From Allodiplogaster sudhausi (taxonomy: Eukaryota > Nematoda > Chromadorea > Rhabditida > Diplogasteridae), in contig CALZFC010000044.1 of the NCBI GenBank assembly GCA_945643635.1, forward strand, positions 1,696,001 through 1,760,000: a stretch of DNA of 64,000 nt, given 5' to 3'. The translations under genes and the position numbers were made by a program. The notes below the pieces were generated by a model. That model worked only from the letters and a program-made list of their open reading frames with translations, was not told where the DNA came from and made no database searches. This document shows positions 12,580 through 24,826 of this stretch, piece by piece (position 1 is the first letter of the stretch; the number at the start of each line of letters is the position of its first letter).

Positions 12580-13398
12580 TGATTCGCCCACTTTTCCCTG
12601 AATCAGGGATTACGGTATACGCGAAAAATGTCCTACTGTGACGCTCTAAATGGAACGGTCATTTATAGGGTAAAGTAGACGTAGAAGTTGTTCATCTCCC
12701 TATTGTTTTGTTTTCAAAATACGCATTATCGCTTGTTGTGTTTTTACAATTTTGAATAGAAACCGAGGAAGCTTTATATCAGTTGTTGGAAACCCCCGTT
12801 CTTCCCTTTCTTTGCTCATTGGATGAAACTGCTTGAGAATATTATCAACTTTCATTAATGATGCTCAGCGACAAAATGATATGAGAGATTTGTTTCGACC
12901 ACGCATTATTATGAAACAGATAGCAGCAAGAATACATACAACAGACGTGTCAAATTTATTCACTGTGACTTCTCCAATCGAATTCAAGACGGCGAGATCT
13001 TCCGATATGACAAAAAGAAATTTTTGTTGATCGCTATAACTATTTCGTTCGCAATACGGTGCTTTCGTCAACTTTCACTGGCTAACACTAGAATTGCTGC
13101 ACTAAAGATCAAGCACAAAATAAAGTAGAATATACGCCTCAGACTTGGCATCAATCGATATGTACAAACATGAAATCGGCAGAATCGACGGCCAACGCAT
13201 GATTTTAAAAGAAACATGTCAAAAGCTTACGAATTACAATTGATCGTGCAAACATGTACCGTTTAACATTCAAATTAACACACAAAATAAGGCTTAAGAG
13301 GATATATCTCTCAAAAGTAAGTTTGAAGAGGCTACAGTGGTCAGGAAAATAAGCACATAAATAAGTGACGAATCATTAAAGAGGTATCCAACGGCTTC
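12580..13398. other. Convergent intergenic region, PGES2 and CMTR-like 3' ends
   Basis: AT-rich sequence between two stop codons on opposite strands. Minus frame 12865-13071 is open but has no recognisable family. No repeat or RNA gene seen. Confidence 0.4.
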
Positions 13399-14110
13399 TT
13401 ATGTGTTGTTCTGCATGATGAACACGTCGTAACTTCCGAATGCGTTGTCCCAGAATGTGACACCAGTAGACGATCTCTCTTGAAAGGTAATATATGTAAA
13501 GTTCACTCTTTTTGCTCCGGTGATATTATTACACAGCTATTCTAATTCCTCATATGGTTTAATAGAGCCAAATAGGACCAACGTGATCGTGATTGAATGA
13601 CACGGTAACCGTTGATTGGAATCTTTAAATTCGCCTCGATCACGGATGTCGACGGTGTGGCCTGTTAAAAATGAAGGCGTTCGCATTCTATTTTCTCATT
13701 TAGTCACACAAAAATAAATTAAATAATACAGATAATGTTGTATAAGAAGACACTAAAAAGGATTGGAAGGTAATCCATTGGTACTTCATTTTAAGATTTA
13801 TTTACCCTATTTCTCTCCTCTATAACATTCAAATTCGTGCTTTTAAAAATTAGTGAAAGATGATGAGTGCCAATTATTCTAGATTGCTTCTAGTTTTTGG
13901 TCAAGTCTCAAATTGACACCATTAGATTGATAATGCTTGACAAACGAATAAATATATTTATTTTACTTCCGGAGTGTGATTCCTCTCGGGCTGCACGGCG
14001 CAGATGGTCGCGACGCTCCCACTCATCTAGAACAATAGGTCAGCTAAGATCCTTTCGCTCGACAGCGTATCAGGAAGGGAGGAGAGAGAGAGAGAGAAGA
14101 GAGAGAGAAA

Positions 14111-14161
<51 letters not shown>

Positions 14162-14584
14162 GAAAGGAGAAAGGGGGAGAGAAAATGTGTCTAAGAGCGA
14201 GAGAGAGAGAGCGACAGAGAGAGAGAGAGAGAAAGAGAGAGAAAGAGAAAATAGAAACAGAGAGAGAGAGAGAGAGAGAAATCTCCCTATTGGGCCACCC
14301 ATATCTAAATACCCGCAAGCTCGATCAGAGAGTAGAATGAACTGACTCTATTGAAGACATAGAGGAATTTCTTGGCCGCCGCTAGTCGTTCTTCCAGAGG
14401 AACAGTAGAGACGTCGTCGTCGGCAAGGAGAGCAGCGTCCAAGACGCGAATGTGGAAAGGATCATTGTAACCGTTGCTCGGACACTTAAAATTGAATGTC
14501 TTTCTCTCTGTCTTCTCATTCTCTCTCTCTCTCTTTCTCTCTCTCCTTCCCTCTCTCTGTCTTCTCCTTCTCTCTATCTCTCCT

Positions 14585-14615
<31 letters not shown>

Positions 14616-14656
14616 TTCTCTCTGTCTCCTTCCCCCTCTTCCTGTCTTCTACTTTT

Positions 14657-14696
<40 letters not shown>

Positions 14697-17600
14697 CCCC
14701 ATCTCTCTGCCTTCTCCTTCTCTCTCCCTGTCTTCTCCTTCTCTCCCTCCCTCTTTCTCTCGAGCAGCAGAAACTCTTGCACACCTTGGAATGATCCCAT
14801 TCGATCAGTTCCACCATGAGAACGGTCTGGGGCGGCAGGAAGAAGCAGTGGCCACGTCCAAGGAGACGCCAGTCAGCGTTCGCCTCTAGTGGTTTCGTGA
14901 AAGCGCCATCCTACGAGAACAGGAATGAGTGACATCTCCAGCAGAATTTGAGATTACGGTTTTTGGAAGGTTTGAGATGGCGATATTGCTGAATCTTCAT
15001 CTTCTGCACGAAGATGGTTTTATTGTTGCGAGTCGTGTTGAGTTCTTATATAGCAAGAGCGTAATGGACGCCAGTTGAGGCAAGCAGAAACTAACCGAAG
15101 TAACGACGAGAAGGGACGGCGGCTTGCCAGGGTCGACGATCGGAAAGGAGAAGAGCGAATCTTCATGCGCTTTCCTCACAAGCCATCGTACATCCTGGGT
15201 GATTCGAGACGATTTCCCGTTTCCAACTGGCACCTCAAGTCAAAACAATAAATAGTTAGACCAAACAAAGGAAATTGAGTCGATTTGTAAGATTTCTCCA
15301 AAAACTTGGAGATTTTTTAAACAATTAATTTACCTGAACATTGTTATCCTCGCAAAACTTCTCCAGTACGTCTTCAGGTGGAGAGGTATTCTGCAGGTAT
15401 GGTTTTGCGCGATACCATAATACCTCGGGCATACGGTAGAATGGTAAGCAGGTCTCCAGGCACTTTTCCTGGAAAAGATACGGTTGTCGAAAATGATAAG
15501 GGTCAACGCAATTTGAAATCTCATATAATTTTAAGCTGATTCCATTAAGAGAATTGATTACAGTGGACATCAACAGCATATTTGTAGTTTTGTATCTAGG
15601 ATGCGTAAAGCCTCTACATTAGCGACAAGATAGCAAGCTAATTGAGAGAGAATTTGATTTGATGATACTTTCATCCTCAATGTATTCGATGTAGCTCTGC
15701 AGCGCCCAAAGCTGAAAATCCGCAAGACTGAAATGTAAAATTACAAGGAATCGTTGAATCAAATCCTATGAGATTTCAAATTGCCGCCGTCTTTCGCACT
15801 CTCATTTGCTAGTGCTATTTTCACGCAGTGGGGTTTGTGCTACCTGCAGTGCTTACTCCCCGGGGAAACGCGGTAATTAGAAACACCATTAATTATTTTT
15901 TGGCGATCGTCCTCCTTTTATATGGAGAGTTCCACACGCCAAATCAGGATAATAAACCTTTTTTGCTTCAAATAAACATTTATCTTTCAGTGTGGAAATC
16001 AAAGTTTCGGAACTCGACAAGATACGTGAGAAGGAAAAAAATGTTAATAATAAAATAACGTACTGCTTATTGCAGCAACGAATGTAGCGGCAGAAATCAC
16101 TGCATTCATTTAGGAAGTCCTTTGGAACAATTGAGAGAATTACCTGGAAAAAAAAAACAAATAAAAAAATGTACACGATTGAAGCATATGGCCGATCAAT
16201 GTAAATAATTCTACAACATGCTTCATCCCTTTTACACCCAAAGAGACTTTTGATTAGTGGAACACTTTGATCTGAGGACTTAAAAGCTTTTAACGAAGAT
16301 TTGTGCACGGGGAAGGAACCTCGTTGTCTTTCTTCTCAAAATCGCGCTCGAGGACCCGCGACAAGAATTCTTTAACGACATCGCTCACTCCAGCGATTGG
16401 CTTGGACGCAACGAGAAATCTTATGAAGAAAGAGAACTACAATTATCGTCGTGTTTCTTCATACAAAATGACTAGCTTTCTGGGTACATAAGCAAAAATT
16501 TCTTGAACAAGCGAGGATTTTTTTGAATAGGGTACAAATAGCCATAAAAAAATTTTTTAATCTATAAAATAACAGGAATAAAAACCGTTCGCCATTGCCG
16601 ATTCGGCTCGTTTGTAGATCGAGACGCGCTCGAATGCAATGTGAGCCCAGAAGATAAGGCCTACCTATGAAGACAGAAATGCAGACAATAAGGAGAGAAG
16701 CCCATTTCAGCCTTCTACAGATGTATTTTAGCAGCTGACGCAAAGATTTATCCACTTACAGTATTAAGATGAGAAGCCCACCTACCGAATGGTCGATTAT
16801 CGAGTCTGCCAATTTGATGCAGGCAACACCGTCACTTTTGAGCACGGCTAGGGCGGCAAGGAGCTGCGCAACATGACGAGACGAGCAGTACCATTCCTAA
16901 CAACAGCATATAAGAAATAAATAATATAACATTTAAATTTCCCGCCAAGACGCAATATAACGCATAAAATTTCGGCAGATAATAAACAAACAAAAAAAGG
17001 ACGCACCCGATCCACGGTCTCTGAGTCTCCTTCCACTTCGCCCATGAGAAGATCCACTCCATTCGGTTGCTTGTGGCGGACGAATTCCTAACAAGATTAG
17101 GTCAAATATGAGCGGCTTTGCAATCTCACAACTAAGAAGATTCTACCTTTCAAATGTATGCAAGAGTGTGCATGAATATCGATTGACAAAGTAATTTACG
17201 TGGAAAAAATCGCGAAATTTTTTATGAACAACTTACACAAAAGTCATGTAAGGCCGACAGCAAGTAGCTCTCCCATAGGTATATGCCACTCGGTTCCCAC
17301 TTTACAAGCGGACTCTGCACGTAAAATTGAACCGATCTTGAGGAAGATGCCCTCAGTTGCTCTGAAAAGTGATAATGTAGGTCGAGCTAACAATCTTAAT
17401 AAACATGACATAAACTACGGCCACAATTATACAACTTACTATCGCTCCTTCTTGGTAGGTACCCGATTGCGTTGTAGTAGCCTTTTCGCCAAAGGACATA
17501 GTCGGTATATCCCGGAGTCATGGCCGGCACCTAAACCCGATACGGTAAGGGCGTTACTAATTGAACCCCATAGCCGTTTTCTCGGAATCTTCATAGTTCC

Positions 17601-18241
17601 CAAGTGATTCGGAGAACCCAGTAAAGGGAATGCAATTATATGTTAAGAAATCAGCGAAAACTTGCCTCAACGAACGTAAAAAGTGGAGCAGACCGAGTGG
17701 AATTCTCCGGCTGTCCACGGCAGTCAAGTGGATGTTTTGCCTTAAAAAATTCAACTTTCTAAAAGGCTCAATTCTTGCTTACCCAGCTTCATGCTAAAAT
17801 TAAACATAGAATCTAACATTATTTTGTGTATATTTACAACGGGTCAAAAATAAACATGCCAGGGCCGGCTCTTCGGATTCCTTTGTGAGTAGAAAGCCAA
17901 AGATGGAGTCTATAGCTGCCGCCTGCATTCTGCTGCGTGAACAGAAGAGAATCTGTAAAGGAATTTCTCATTTACAATAAAAATAAAAATAGAAAAATTT
18001 CGTTGACAAAAATATTTTTATCAATCTTTTAGTCCTACTATAATTTCACTATCAAAATAAGGTGAAATTGCTGTCATATAGTAGATAAAGAAACCATTCC
18101 TTTCATCCCCGTTGAACTCTGAGCGAGCATTACTATAATTTATCCAATAATTAACAGCACCTGGTCCATTGGATCATGTGGATTGGCGCGTCTCCTCGCT
18201 TTCATGACTGCCTTTGGATGCAACTCGTCAAACTTCTGGAA
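13399..18241 (-). CDS. CMTR1-like cap 2'-O-ribose methyltransferase family protein, active site apparently degraded
   Basis: CMTR1 methylates the 2'-O of the first transcribed nucleotide of capped nuclear mRNA. It has a Rossmann methyltransferase (RFM) domain and a C-terminal guanylyltransferase-like domain. Minus-strand exons follow CMTR1 order: ~18241-18160 (ARRRANPHDPMDQ), ~17945-17870 (RMQAAAIDSIFGFLL), ~17530-17450 (TPGYTDYVLWRKGYYNAIGY), ~17087-17008 (FVRHKQPNGVDLLMGEVEG), ~16899-16785 (QLLAALAVLKSDGVACIKLAD), ~16660-16590 (LIFWAHIAFERVSIYKRAES), ~16416-16290, ~16145-16060, 15735-15665, 15471-15335, 15233-15100, 14913-14764, 14490-14340 (RVLDAALLADDDVSTVPLEE), ~13661-13590 (FKDSNQRLPCHSI) and 13480-13399 (FWDNAFGSYDV, stop). 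By eye, the S-adenosylmethionine loop GPGGF reads TPGYT, one catalytic Lys aligns with Gln, and the catalytic Asp segment ADGG is GEVEG. The later catalytic Lys (CIKLAD) is kept. Exact borders and the 5' start are not settled. Confidence 0.7.
14075..14280. repeat. GA-rich microsatellite inside the CMTR-like gene
   Basis: Interrupted GA runs on the plus strand, i.e. CT on the sense strand of the minus-strand gene, placed in an intron near its 3' end. Arg/Glu-rich and Ser/Leu-rich frames here are spurious. Confidence 0.85.
14510..14763. repeat. CT-rich microsatellite in a CMTR-like intron
   Basis: About 250 bases of CT/CTT repeats fill the intron between exons 14913-14764 and 14490-14340. Here the sense (minus) strand is GA-rich, so this array does not serve as a pyrimidine tract. 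Confidence 0.85.
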
Positions 18242-18656
18242 GATAAGAAAGGATTTGCGAAAATTGCAGAAGTACTGTTATTACTATCACTCTTTCGAAA
18301 TAGTAGCATTCAAAAACATAACTGAATAAAAAAACTATAACCAAAATATTGTTTAACTTGTAAATAAAAAAAATATTTAACTACAAACCCCCTTGATGTC
18401 GTTAATACGTGAAATCACCGAGTTTGGACACCATTCCGAGGCATTCGGGAAAGGCATCTGACAAGGGAATGGTCTATCCATAGGGTGGCGGATTGCAACG
18501 AAATGTAGTTTCCCTGAAAGCTGAAGTTCTAAAATATATGGAAACGTGAAAAATTTTTGCCCGTATGGCCTCAGAACCCAGAAATAAATCGATAAAAATC
18601 TACCTCCCGGTAAGGCAAATTTTGTCTGCAATTCCAGCTGGGGCTTCTTCAAGTGG

Positions 18657-18729
18657 CTGCGTAGTCTAGTGGATAAGGCGGTTGCGTTACAGTTTGCAGT
18701 TCTCGGGTTCGAATCCCAGTTCGGGCAAA
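18657..18729 (+). repeat. tRNA-like sequence, probably a tRNA-derived SINE head or tRNA pseudogene
   Basis: The segment has a D-arm/A-box-like part (GTCTAGTGGATAAGGCG) and a B-box-like part (GGGTTCGAATCCCAGTTC) at tRNA spacing. The 5' and 3' ends do not pair into a proper acceptor stem and the T stem is imperfect. The sequence then runs into TTTTTGC-type flank. It therefore looks tRNA-derived and not a working tRNA. It sits upstream of the last clear CMTR-like exon, perhaps in an intron. Confidence 0.6.
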
Positions 18730-18899
18730 ATTTTTGCAATGATTTGCAATTTAAAGTAGGACTGTGTAACTGTGAAAAAATAGGATTTTTCGCACCAATT
18801 AGAGTAATATTATTTCAGTTAAATAGATGCCTACAGCAACCAATTATGTGGACAAAGATGCATGATGTTGCGTAATTAAGCGTGAAAAAATAATGTTTC

Positions 18900-19047
18900 C
18901 TACCACTCCCGTTGTAATGAGCCTGTCGTGTGGCGTCTTTCGGAGAAGATCGACCGCTCGCCGGCGGAGTGCCTGGTCGGCAATGAGCCATAATGGAGCC
19001 GCCTCAATCTGAATCCTCTCGAGCATCACGGCCAAGGAGTGGGCCAA
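18900..19047 (-). other. Possible upstream exon of the CMTR-like gene
   Basis: The minus strand is open and reads LAHSLAVMLERIQIEAAPLW then a basic leucine-rich helix-like segment. It is far more protein-like than its surroundings and lies upstream of and co-oriented with the CMTR-like exons. No specific family match is recognised. Equally it could belong to a separate gene. Confidence 0.35.
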
Positions 19048-19811
19048 GCCACTGAAAAAAGATACCAGAAGCTAAAATATAAAGAAATAATAACACTTTT
19101 TAAAAAGATATACATTATTATTTTATCGTGCATGAAATTACATATTGAAAATGGACAAACGTGGCACAAGGAGTTGAAACGACGCAAGGAAGGGCTCAAG
19201 GAATGGCGAATTGAGGATCGATTGCAATCCTAGATGGATGAATTATAAATTGCACCAGGCAGATGTGACTTATAAGATAATTCAGCGATGTACCACTGTT
19301 GCATCCAAAGTACTTAAATTGCCCATTTAAATCATATTTCTTAAACTACATATTCACATTTTAAATAATTTTATCGCTAATTAATCAAAATAATCGCACT
19401 ATTTTCTTGGCATATTTGTGGGGCAAAACGAATCTGTGGTAAGTTTCTAATAAATTTATGCTCATTGAACAAGTGAGCAAAGAGAGAGGAGAAAGGTTAC
19501 AGAATAGAGCGAGAATGATATGAATGAATAAATGTGAGCAGAGAAGGGAGAAATAAGAATGAAATAAATTTACAACTGTAAATTTCTCTGTCTTCTCTAA
19601 CAAGGGAACCATCTGAAGATATGTTGGAAGATTTTGATCTCACCTGTCCAGATCGATTGGTACGGTCAAGAAATGATGTCAACTATTTTTACTTTTTCCT
19701 TAATGGCCTCCGGCGATTTTATATTAATTTTTAAAATTTGCATAAATCGCAGATGTGGGGTGCTGATCGTTGCTTTACCATTGTCAACGACCCGCTTGAG
19801 ATTTAAAATGT

Positions 19812-19885
19812 GACCAGCGTGGCGCAGTTAGTTGCGCGCTCGCCCGTTGTTTTGAGTGTCGCGGGTTCAAATCCAGTTTGGAGCA
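19812..19885 (+). repeat. tRNA-like segment, left arm of foldback
   Basis: Contains A-box-like TGGCGCAGTTAGTTGCGCGC and B-box-like GCGGGTTCAAATCC at tRNA spacing. The acceptor ends do not pair well. It is diverged from its partner in the right arm, mainly in the anticodon-arm region, so it is a tRNA-derived relic and not a predicted functional tRNA. Confidence 0.6.
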
Positions 19886-20147
19886 GATGTTTTGCTATTG
19901 TTTTGGATATTCAATTTTGGCAAAGTACATATGTACATAATTTTGGCAAAGTACATATGTACCCGCGAGAGCTTTGTGCGATGCTCTCACTGTGAGAAAA
20001 ATTTCTGCCTGAACTGCTTCGTCGTCGATTATCATATTTGCTAACTTCAAACATCCACCACCCCACTCCTTGCATTAGAATAAATTTTTTATATTTACTT
20101 TACCAAATTTGAGTATATTAAACTGCAGCAAAACATAAGCACCGGAA

Positions 20148-20213
20148 GGGATTCGAACCTGCGACAGTCAAAACTGTAGGCTAGCGCACTACTAACTGCG
20201 CCACGCTGGTCAC
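20148..20213 (-). repeat. tRNA-like segment, right arm of foldback
   Basis: On the minus strand it reads GTGGCGCAGTTAGTAGTGCG then GTCGCAGGTTCGAATCCC. By eye, about five of seven acceptor positions (ACCAGCG with CGGTGCT) can pair, better than its left partner, and the B box is standard. It is still most likely a tRNA-derived repeat, given its inverted twin. Confidence 0.6.
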
Positions 20214-20451
20214 ATTCCAAGATTCAATTCAGGCATTCATAATTGCAAAGCCATTAATTTCCATTATTTTATGCAATTTTTAAAAATTAATATAAAATCG
20301 CCGAAGGCCATTAAGGAAAAAGTAAAAATAATTGACATCATTTCTTGACCGTACTAATCGATCTGGACAGGTGAGATCAAAATCCTCCAACATATCTTCA
20401 GATGGTTCCCTTGTAAGTGCTCCGACCTACAGTCCGGTCAAGATACTCGTC

Positions 20452-20502
<51 letters not shown>

Positions 20503-20546
20503 TATCTCTCTCTCTCTTCTCTCTCTCTCTCTTATCTCTCTCTCTA

Positions 20547-20590
<44 letters not shown>

Positions 20591-20600
20591 TCTCTTCTCT
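20452..20600. repeat. CT microsatellite beside the foldback element
   Basis: Long CT runs with TCTTAT interruptions begin about 40 bases after the foldback's right end. A similar array lies at 21195-21375. Ser/Leu-rich frames across both are spurious. Confidence 0.85.
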
Positions 20601-21194
20601 TTTTCTGTCATTTCCTACAAGCTTCTTTACTCCGTGAATCAGTCATGGATTTACTCATGCATTTTTTAATGGCACCTTTAGTTCCTTGTTCAAGATCGCT
20701 GTCTAACCTCTTTGTACTACAATAGTATGCACTTTGTAGAAAGAGAGAACGAGAGAAAGATAGAGATAGTGGAGGAGAGAGAGAGGTGACTGCCAAAAAC
20801 ATAAGTTGTATCCTTTTCCATATATTGCATTCAATTCCATTGTTTGTGATCCCCCTTAATTTGTTTTCAAAAATATCATTTTTTTTAAACCATGCATACC
20901 GCCAGTTCTAGCACGCTGCCACTAACAATAAAGAAATAGGATTGCGCATTTTGTGAAAAATTTAATTCACCGCATGTACAGAAGGTTCTGTGCAAATAAA
21001 ATAGATTAAAACGCAATATTTGTTGATTGTGAATAAGTGAGCATATTATATGCAAAAATGTATGTACATAAATATATTGAAATTGCGCATACACCCACCT
21101 ATCGAAGTGGCTAAATTAATACATTGAATGCTGACATGTTGATGAAATGTTCAGAAACAGTTGTCTTGATTCCTCCATTAAATCTCGTGCTGTC

Positions 21195-21201
21195 TTCTCT
21201 G

Positions 21202-21240
<39 letters not shown>

Positions 21241-21328
21241 CTCTCTCTCAGACTCTCTCTCTCTCCACACTTCTATCACCTTTTCTGTCTGCCTCTCTTT
21301 CTCTCTCTCACTCTTTCTCTCTCTCCCC

Positions 21329-21375
<47 letters not shown>
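21195..21375. repeat. CT microsatellite upstream of the small secreted protein gene
   Basis: Interrupted CT repeats about 170 bases before the start codon at 21543. No coding potential is inferred from it. Confidence 0.85.
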
Positions 21376-21378
<3 letters not shown>

Positions 21379-21542
21379 ATTCTTTCTTTGCACACTCCAC
21401 ATCATACCCATGGTGTCCTTATTCAATTTTGTATTTTCCAATATGCACAAAGGTGATCGGAAGTAGCGACATTTAAACTCACTTTCCCGCGTTCTCCTCT
21501 GCTTGATCGGTCGACTAGTTCTAGAGAAGAAGAAGCTTGTAA

Positions 21543-22569
21543 ATGCATCGCTCCGCCGCTCTTCTCTTCCTATTTGCTCTCGTCCTCGCCAGCCTCGCCT
21601 CCGAGAGAGACTCTACGTGGTTCAAGACGGTCAGGATATTTTATTTCCTGTTCATTTCATTCTATTCATCCTTAAAGGAGCTTTACGATCGTATTTCATA
21701 CTTTAAACGATAAGTTGAACTAAAAGAAACGCTTCAAAGGTCAAGCAATAATTGCACGCCAACACACTGTTGCAGACAAAACTGTATGGAGAATTTGTTT
21801 TCAAACGATTTTTTTTAGCAAAGATTATGTGAAGCTGTCTTTTATACTATGATTACCACGTCATCAAGTTCACAGTTTAAGATGGGTCGTGAAGTGCGAG
21901 CAGTGAACGGCGATTCTAAGGAGGAGGCAGTGGAGGAGCAGAGCATCGACATTGATGTAGATTGGGAGAAAGAGAGAGAAGGGGGGTGGAGAGTGCGAGT
22001 CAGAGAGAGCAAAATAGAGCGAGACAGTGAGACAGAGAGCGAGAGAGAGAGTGAGAGAGTGAGAGAGTGAGAGAGAGAAAATAGAGAGGGATGGGAGCGA
22101 TAGAGCGAGAGAGAGAGAGAGAGAGAGAGATAGAGGTTAAAAATATAAAGAAATGTAGCAATCTATTGTTATCGAATGAGGCACTCATTTCAATTGTTTT
22201 TCTTTTCAATTTTTTAGTTAGCCACTGGCATTTTTGACGGCATCTTTGCCTTTTTATTGCTTTGGCCTTATTCTTTATGATTTGTAACTGAATTCCTTCT
22301 TAATTAGCTGCTTATTGTTAGCAAAATTATCTTTTCTGTATGAATGCTTCACTTTACATGTCCATATATGTTGTATATGTTGTTATGTTCACCTTACATA
22401 TATGTTGTTAAATTAAATGATTAAATTATATGTAAATATAAATATAAATATATATATAAATATATTCATATATTAATAAAAAAATTTAAAAGAGAGAATT
22501 CAGGTCGTTCTTGTGCCTCGCGCCGTGAACACGCGACGAAAGACGGTGAAGAATGAGAAAAAGAACTGA
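21543..22569 (+). CDS. Small secreted protein, unknown function
   Basis: Exon 1 (21543-21629) encodes a clean signal peptide, MHRSAALLFLFALVLASLAS, followed by ERDSTWFKT. It ends at a possible donor GTCAGG. A middle exon near 21877-21954 is tentative: it starts after an acceptor in CACAGTTTAAG, reads GREVRAVNGDSKEEAVEEQS and is acidic. The last exon (22504-22569, after TTCAG) encodes VVLVPRAVNTRRKTVKNEKK and ends in TGA. All three are phase 0, so exon 1 could also join the last exon directly. No domain is recognised. The basic C-terminus and short length would fit a processed peptide or small extracellular protein. The ATG follows an acceptor-like TTCTAG by ~18 bases. A fragment similar to the middle exon lies at 27179-27268. 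Confidence 0.5.
21960..22135. repeat. GA-rich microsatellite in the small secreted gene
   Basis: Degenerate GA runs follow the acidic middle segment and extend to 22135, within the presumed second intron. A similar GA tract follows the related fragment at 27.2 kb, so the array was probably part of the duplicated unit. Confidence 0.8.
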
Positions 22570-23534
22570 ATGCTCAGAAGAATGTAAAGATGTTTGAACG
22601 AATAAAGTTGAAATGAGCATGGAATCCGAATACATCAGAAAGATATTTCTATCGATAATTTTTTCATTACGAAAACTGTTGAAAGAGGGAATAGCAACAA
22701 GTAATCGTTGAAGGAAAAGAAATACTAGTTATATCTAAAATAATTGCTAACAAAATATCTATTTTTTATCACTGACTCGCATCGGTGGTTTTCAGAGCCA
22801 TGTGAAATGCTTAAGACAATAACTGTTAAGACGGCGGTTCTTGAACTTGGATGATTAAGTTAAACAAATTACTTAAAAGTTGAAAAACAATTACCAATGA
22901 GGTAAATACATTTATAATAGTGAAGATATTAGTTGGTATTTATTTTGCAGTATTTAGATATCTTAATAAATAAATGGATGCTTAACTTCACAAATAAAAG
23001 TGAACATTATTGCTTATTCGACTTTCAATATTGCTGTAATGATGTCAATGAAAGGTTTCTGCTATAAACATTTTGGAACTATAAAAAAAATTTTATTTAA
23101 TTTTATTCTAGACTAAAAAAAGCAAGAATAAAGTGAGTAAAGAGGAAAGACGGCATGGCATTTCAGCTGTAGGTCGGAATGAGTCGAGATATCCCCCATT
23201 GAGTAATGAAAACCGTGCTTTTGCTAGCAATTTTAAATTCTAATGATCATGAACGCAGCAAGCTTCCGATGCATTTGTCTTTCGAAGTCTTCAGTTTTCT
23301 TCTAGTGTTCGATTGGTAACAGCAGCGTTAAATATGAATATTATTCACATTTTAACATTATAGAATCTGAAAATTTATATTTAAGTAAGCAGTCATCGAA
23401 GATATTAACCCTACAAAAACATTTTGGCAATAAAACTGTATGGAGAATTTGGAACCATTTCTTGGCAAATGAAAGAATATTAGCATCGATTAAGTCTTAA
23501 ATAGGTAGGTATATTATGTTGTCATTGTGAGATC
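22570..23534. other. AT-rich interval, no gene seen
   Basis: No supported coding sequence. The stretch around 22755-22875 resembles 27415-27520 with many changes (shared 'catcggt-gtttt' and 'ctta-g--aataa' blocks), part of an old duplication between these two areas. Confidence 0.4.
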
Positions 23535-23692
23535 CTAAAGGCCGTTGAATGTCCGATACATGACTGCATAAAAGAGTCCGACGGGGTAGTTCACCATGTA
23601 TGGATGGACTTTCCTTATTCGCATCCTTGTTTTGGCAACGCACAACTCGTGCGCAATTCGTTCAAGAGGCGCTGGTCCTTCGTTCATCTGAA

Positions 23693-23738
<46 letters not shown>

Positions 23739-24782
23739 CAACATTGGTAATCTTCTTCTTTCACTATGATTATTTCACATCTTTTCCGGAATTAAACTTC
23801 TTTTGTAAATTATAAAATTAAATAAAAATTGAAAGAACCGTATACCACTCGAATGCATAGTATAGATCACGCCCGATTGCCACGGCGTTCACTGCGTCGT
23901 CTCTGCAGAAAGTCGGGGGAAATCTGAAGAGAGAGAAAATGGCAATAAGGATATTTAAAAATAATTATTTATTTACATATTTTAAAAAATAAATTGAAGT
24001 AGCAAATTTGAAACTGACACAATCTCTCTCCATGCGTGCTCTCGTGCGGCCAATCTCACTGCTCTCTTTTGCCCGAATTGAAGCGCTCCGCCGTCCCAAT
24101 CATCTTCTCGCTGCAGAGAATCCACTCTTCTCCACGAAGCATCGTAAAGGTGACGGATATAGGGAGCGAGGGACGCTGCAAAATGTATGTTCGAAAGCAT
24201 TAAAAAAAGTAGAGGATACAATTTGTTTTTATGTATTACAATGTATTTAGGGCGTACATTTCCGCGGTTATATGCTCTAGAATGCGACAAAAATATATAA
24301 TTAGCAAAAAAGCTAACTCTAACATGCACACCCGTGGTGCTATTAATCTAGGAAGAAAACGGGGCGAAAGTTGAGCTCAACTTTTTAACAAAAAAGATTG
24401 AGGGTGAACTCTGAAAATTGCGGATTAGTATGGAAAAGAAGAAAGATGGGCCCAACTTGCTCCAAAAAAGATCCCATCTTTAAAAAGCAATATCAGCCAA
24501 AAAGTGGTCAACGTAATGGTCAACTCTTTTTCTAACAGCAAGAGTGTGGAAGACGAGAACTATTGAGAGTTGAACCATTGAGAGTTGAACTCAACTCTGA
24601 AAAAAGTTCCTGACAAAAGAGTCGAGCTCAGCTTTCTTTCTTCCTAGATTAATTGCACCACCGGTATGCTGATACTGTAGATGAACGTGTTCAATAGGCA
24701 ATCATATACATCAATCATATACACGTTCGAAATTGCCGCTCTGATGTACGGTAGAAATTAAATATATGTATATACATACATA

Positions 24783-24826
<44 letters not shown>

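Larger units (their letters stand above)
19600..20414. mobile_element. Foldback element with tRNA-like segments in both arms
   Basis: The outer arms are near-identical inverted repeats: 19600 onward begins ACAAGGGAACCATCTGAAG and the right end at 20414 is its reverse complement. Pairing continues through about 150 bases to the 'aaaatcgccg..ggccattaagg' blocks. Further in, each arm carries a tRNA-like segment (19812-19885 on plus, 20213-20148 on minus) starting GTGACCAGCGTGGCGCAGTT. The centre has a 22-base tandem pair containing CAAAGTACATATGTAC at about 19918-19962. It looks like a non-autonomous foldback element that includes or was formed from tRNA-derived repeats. Confidence 0.75.

Noticed and set aside
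14305..14889. Long Ser/Leu-rich and Arg/Glu-rich frames on both strands
   Set aside because: They are translations of CT/GA microsatellites. Only the flanking non-repetitive parts match CMTR-like exons.
18657..18729. Functional tRNA gene
   Set aside because: The A and B boxes are present but the acceptor stem does not pair and the T stem is imperfect, so it is called tRNA-derived.
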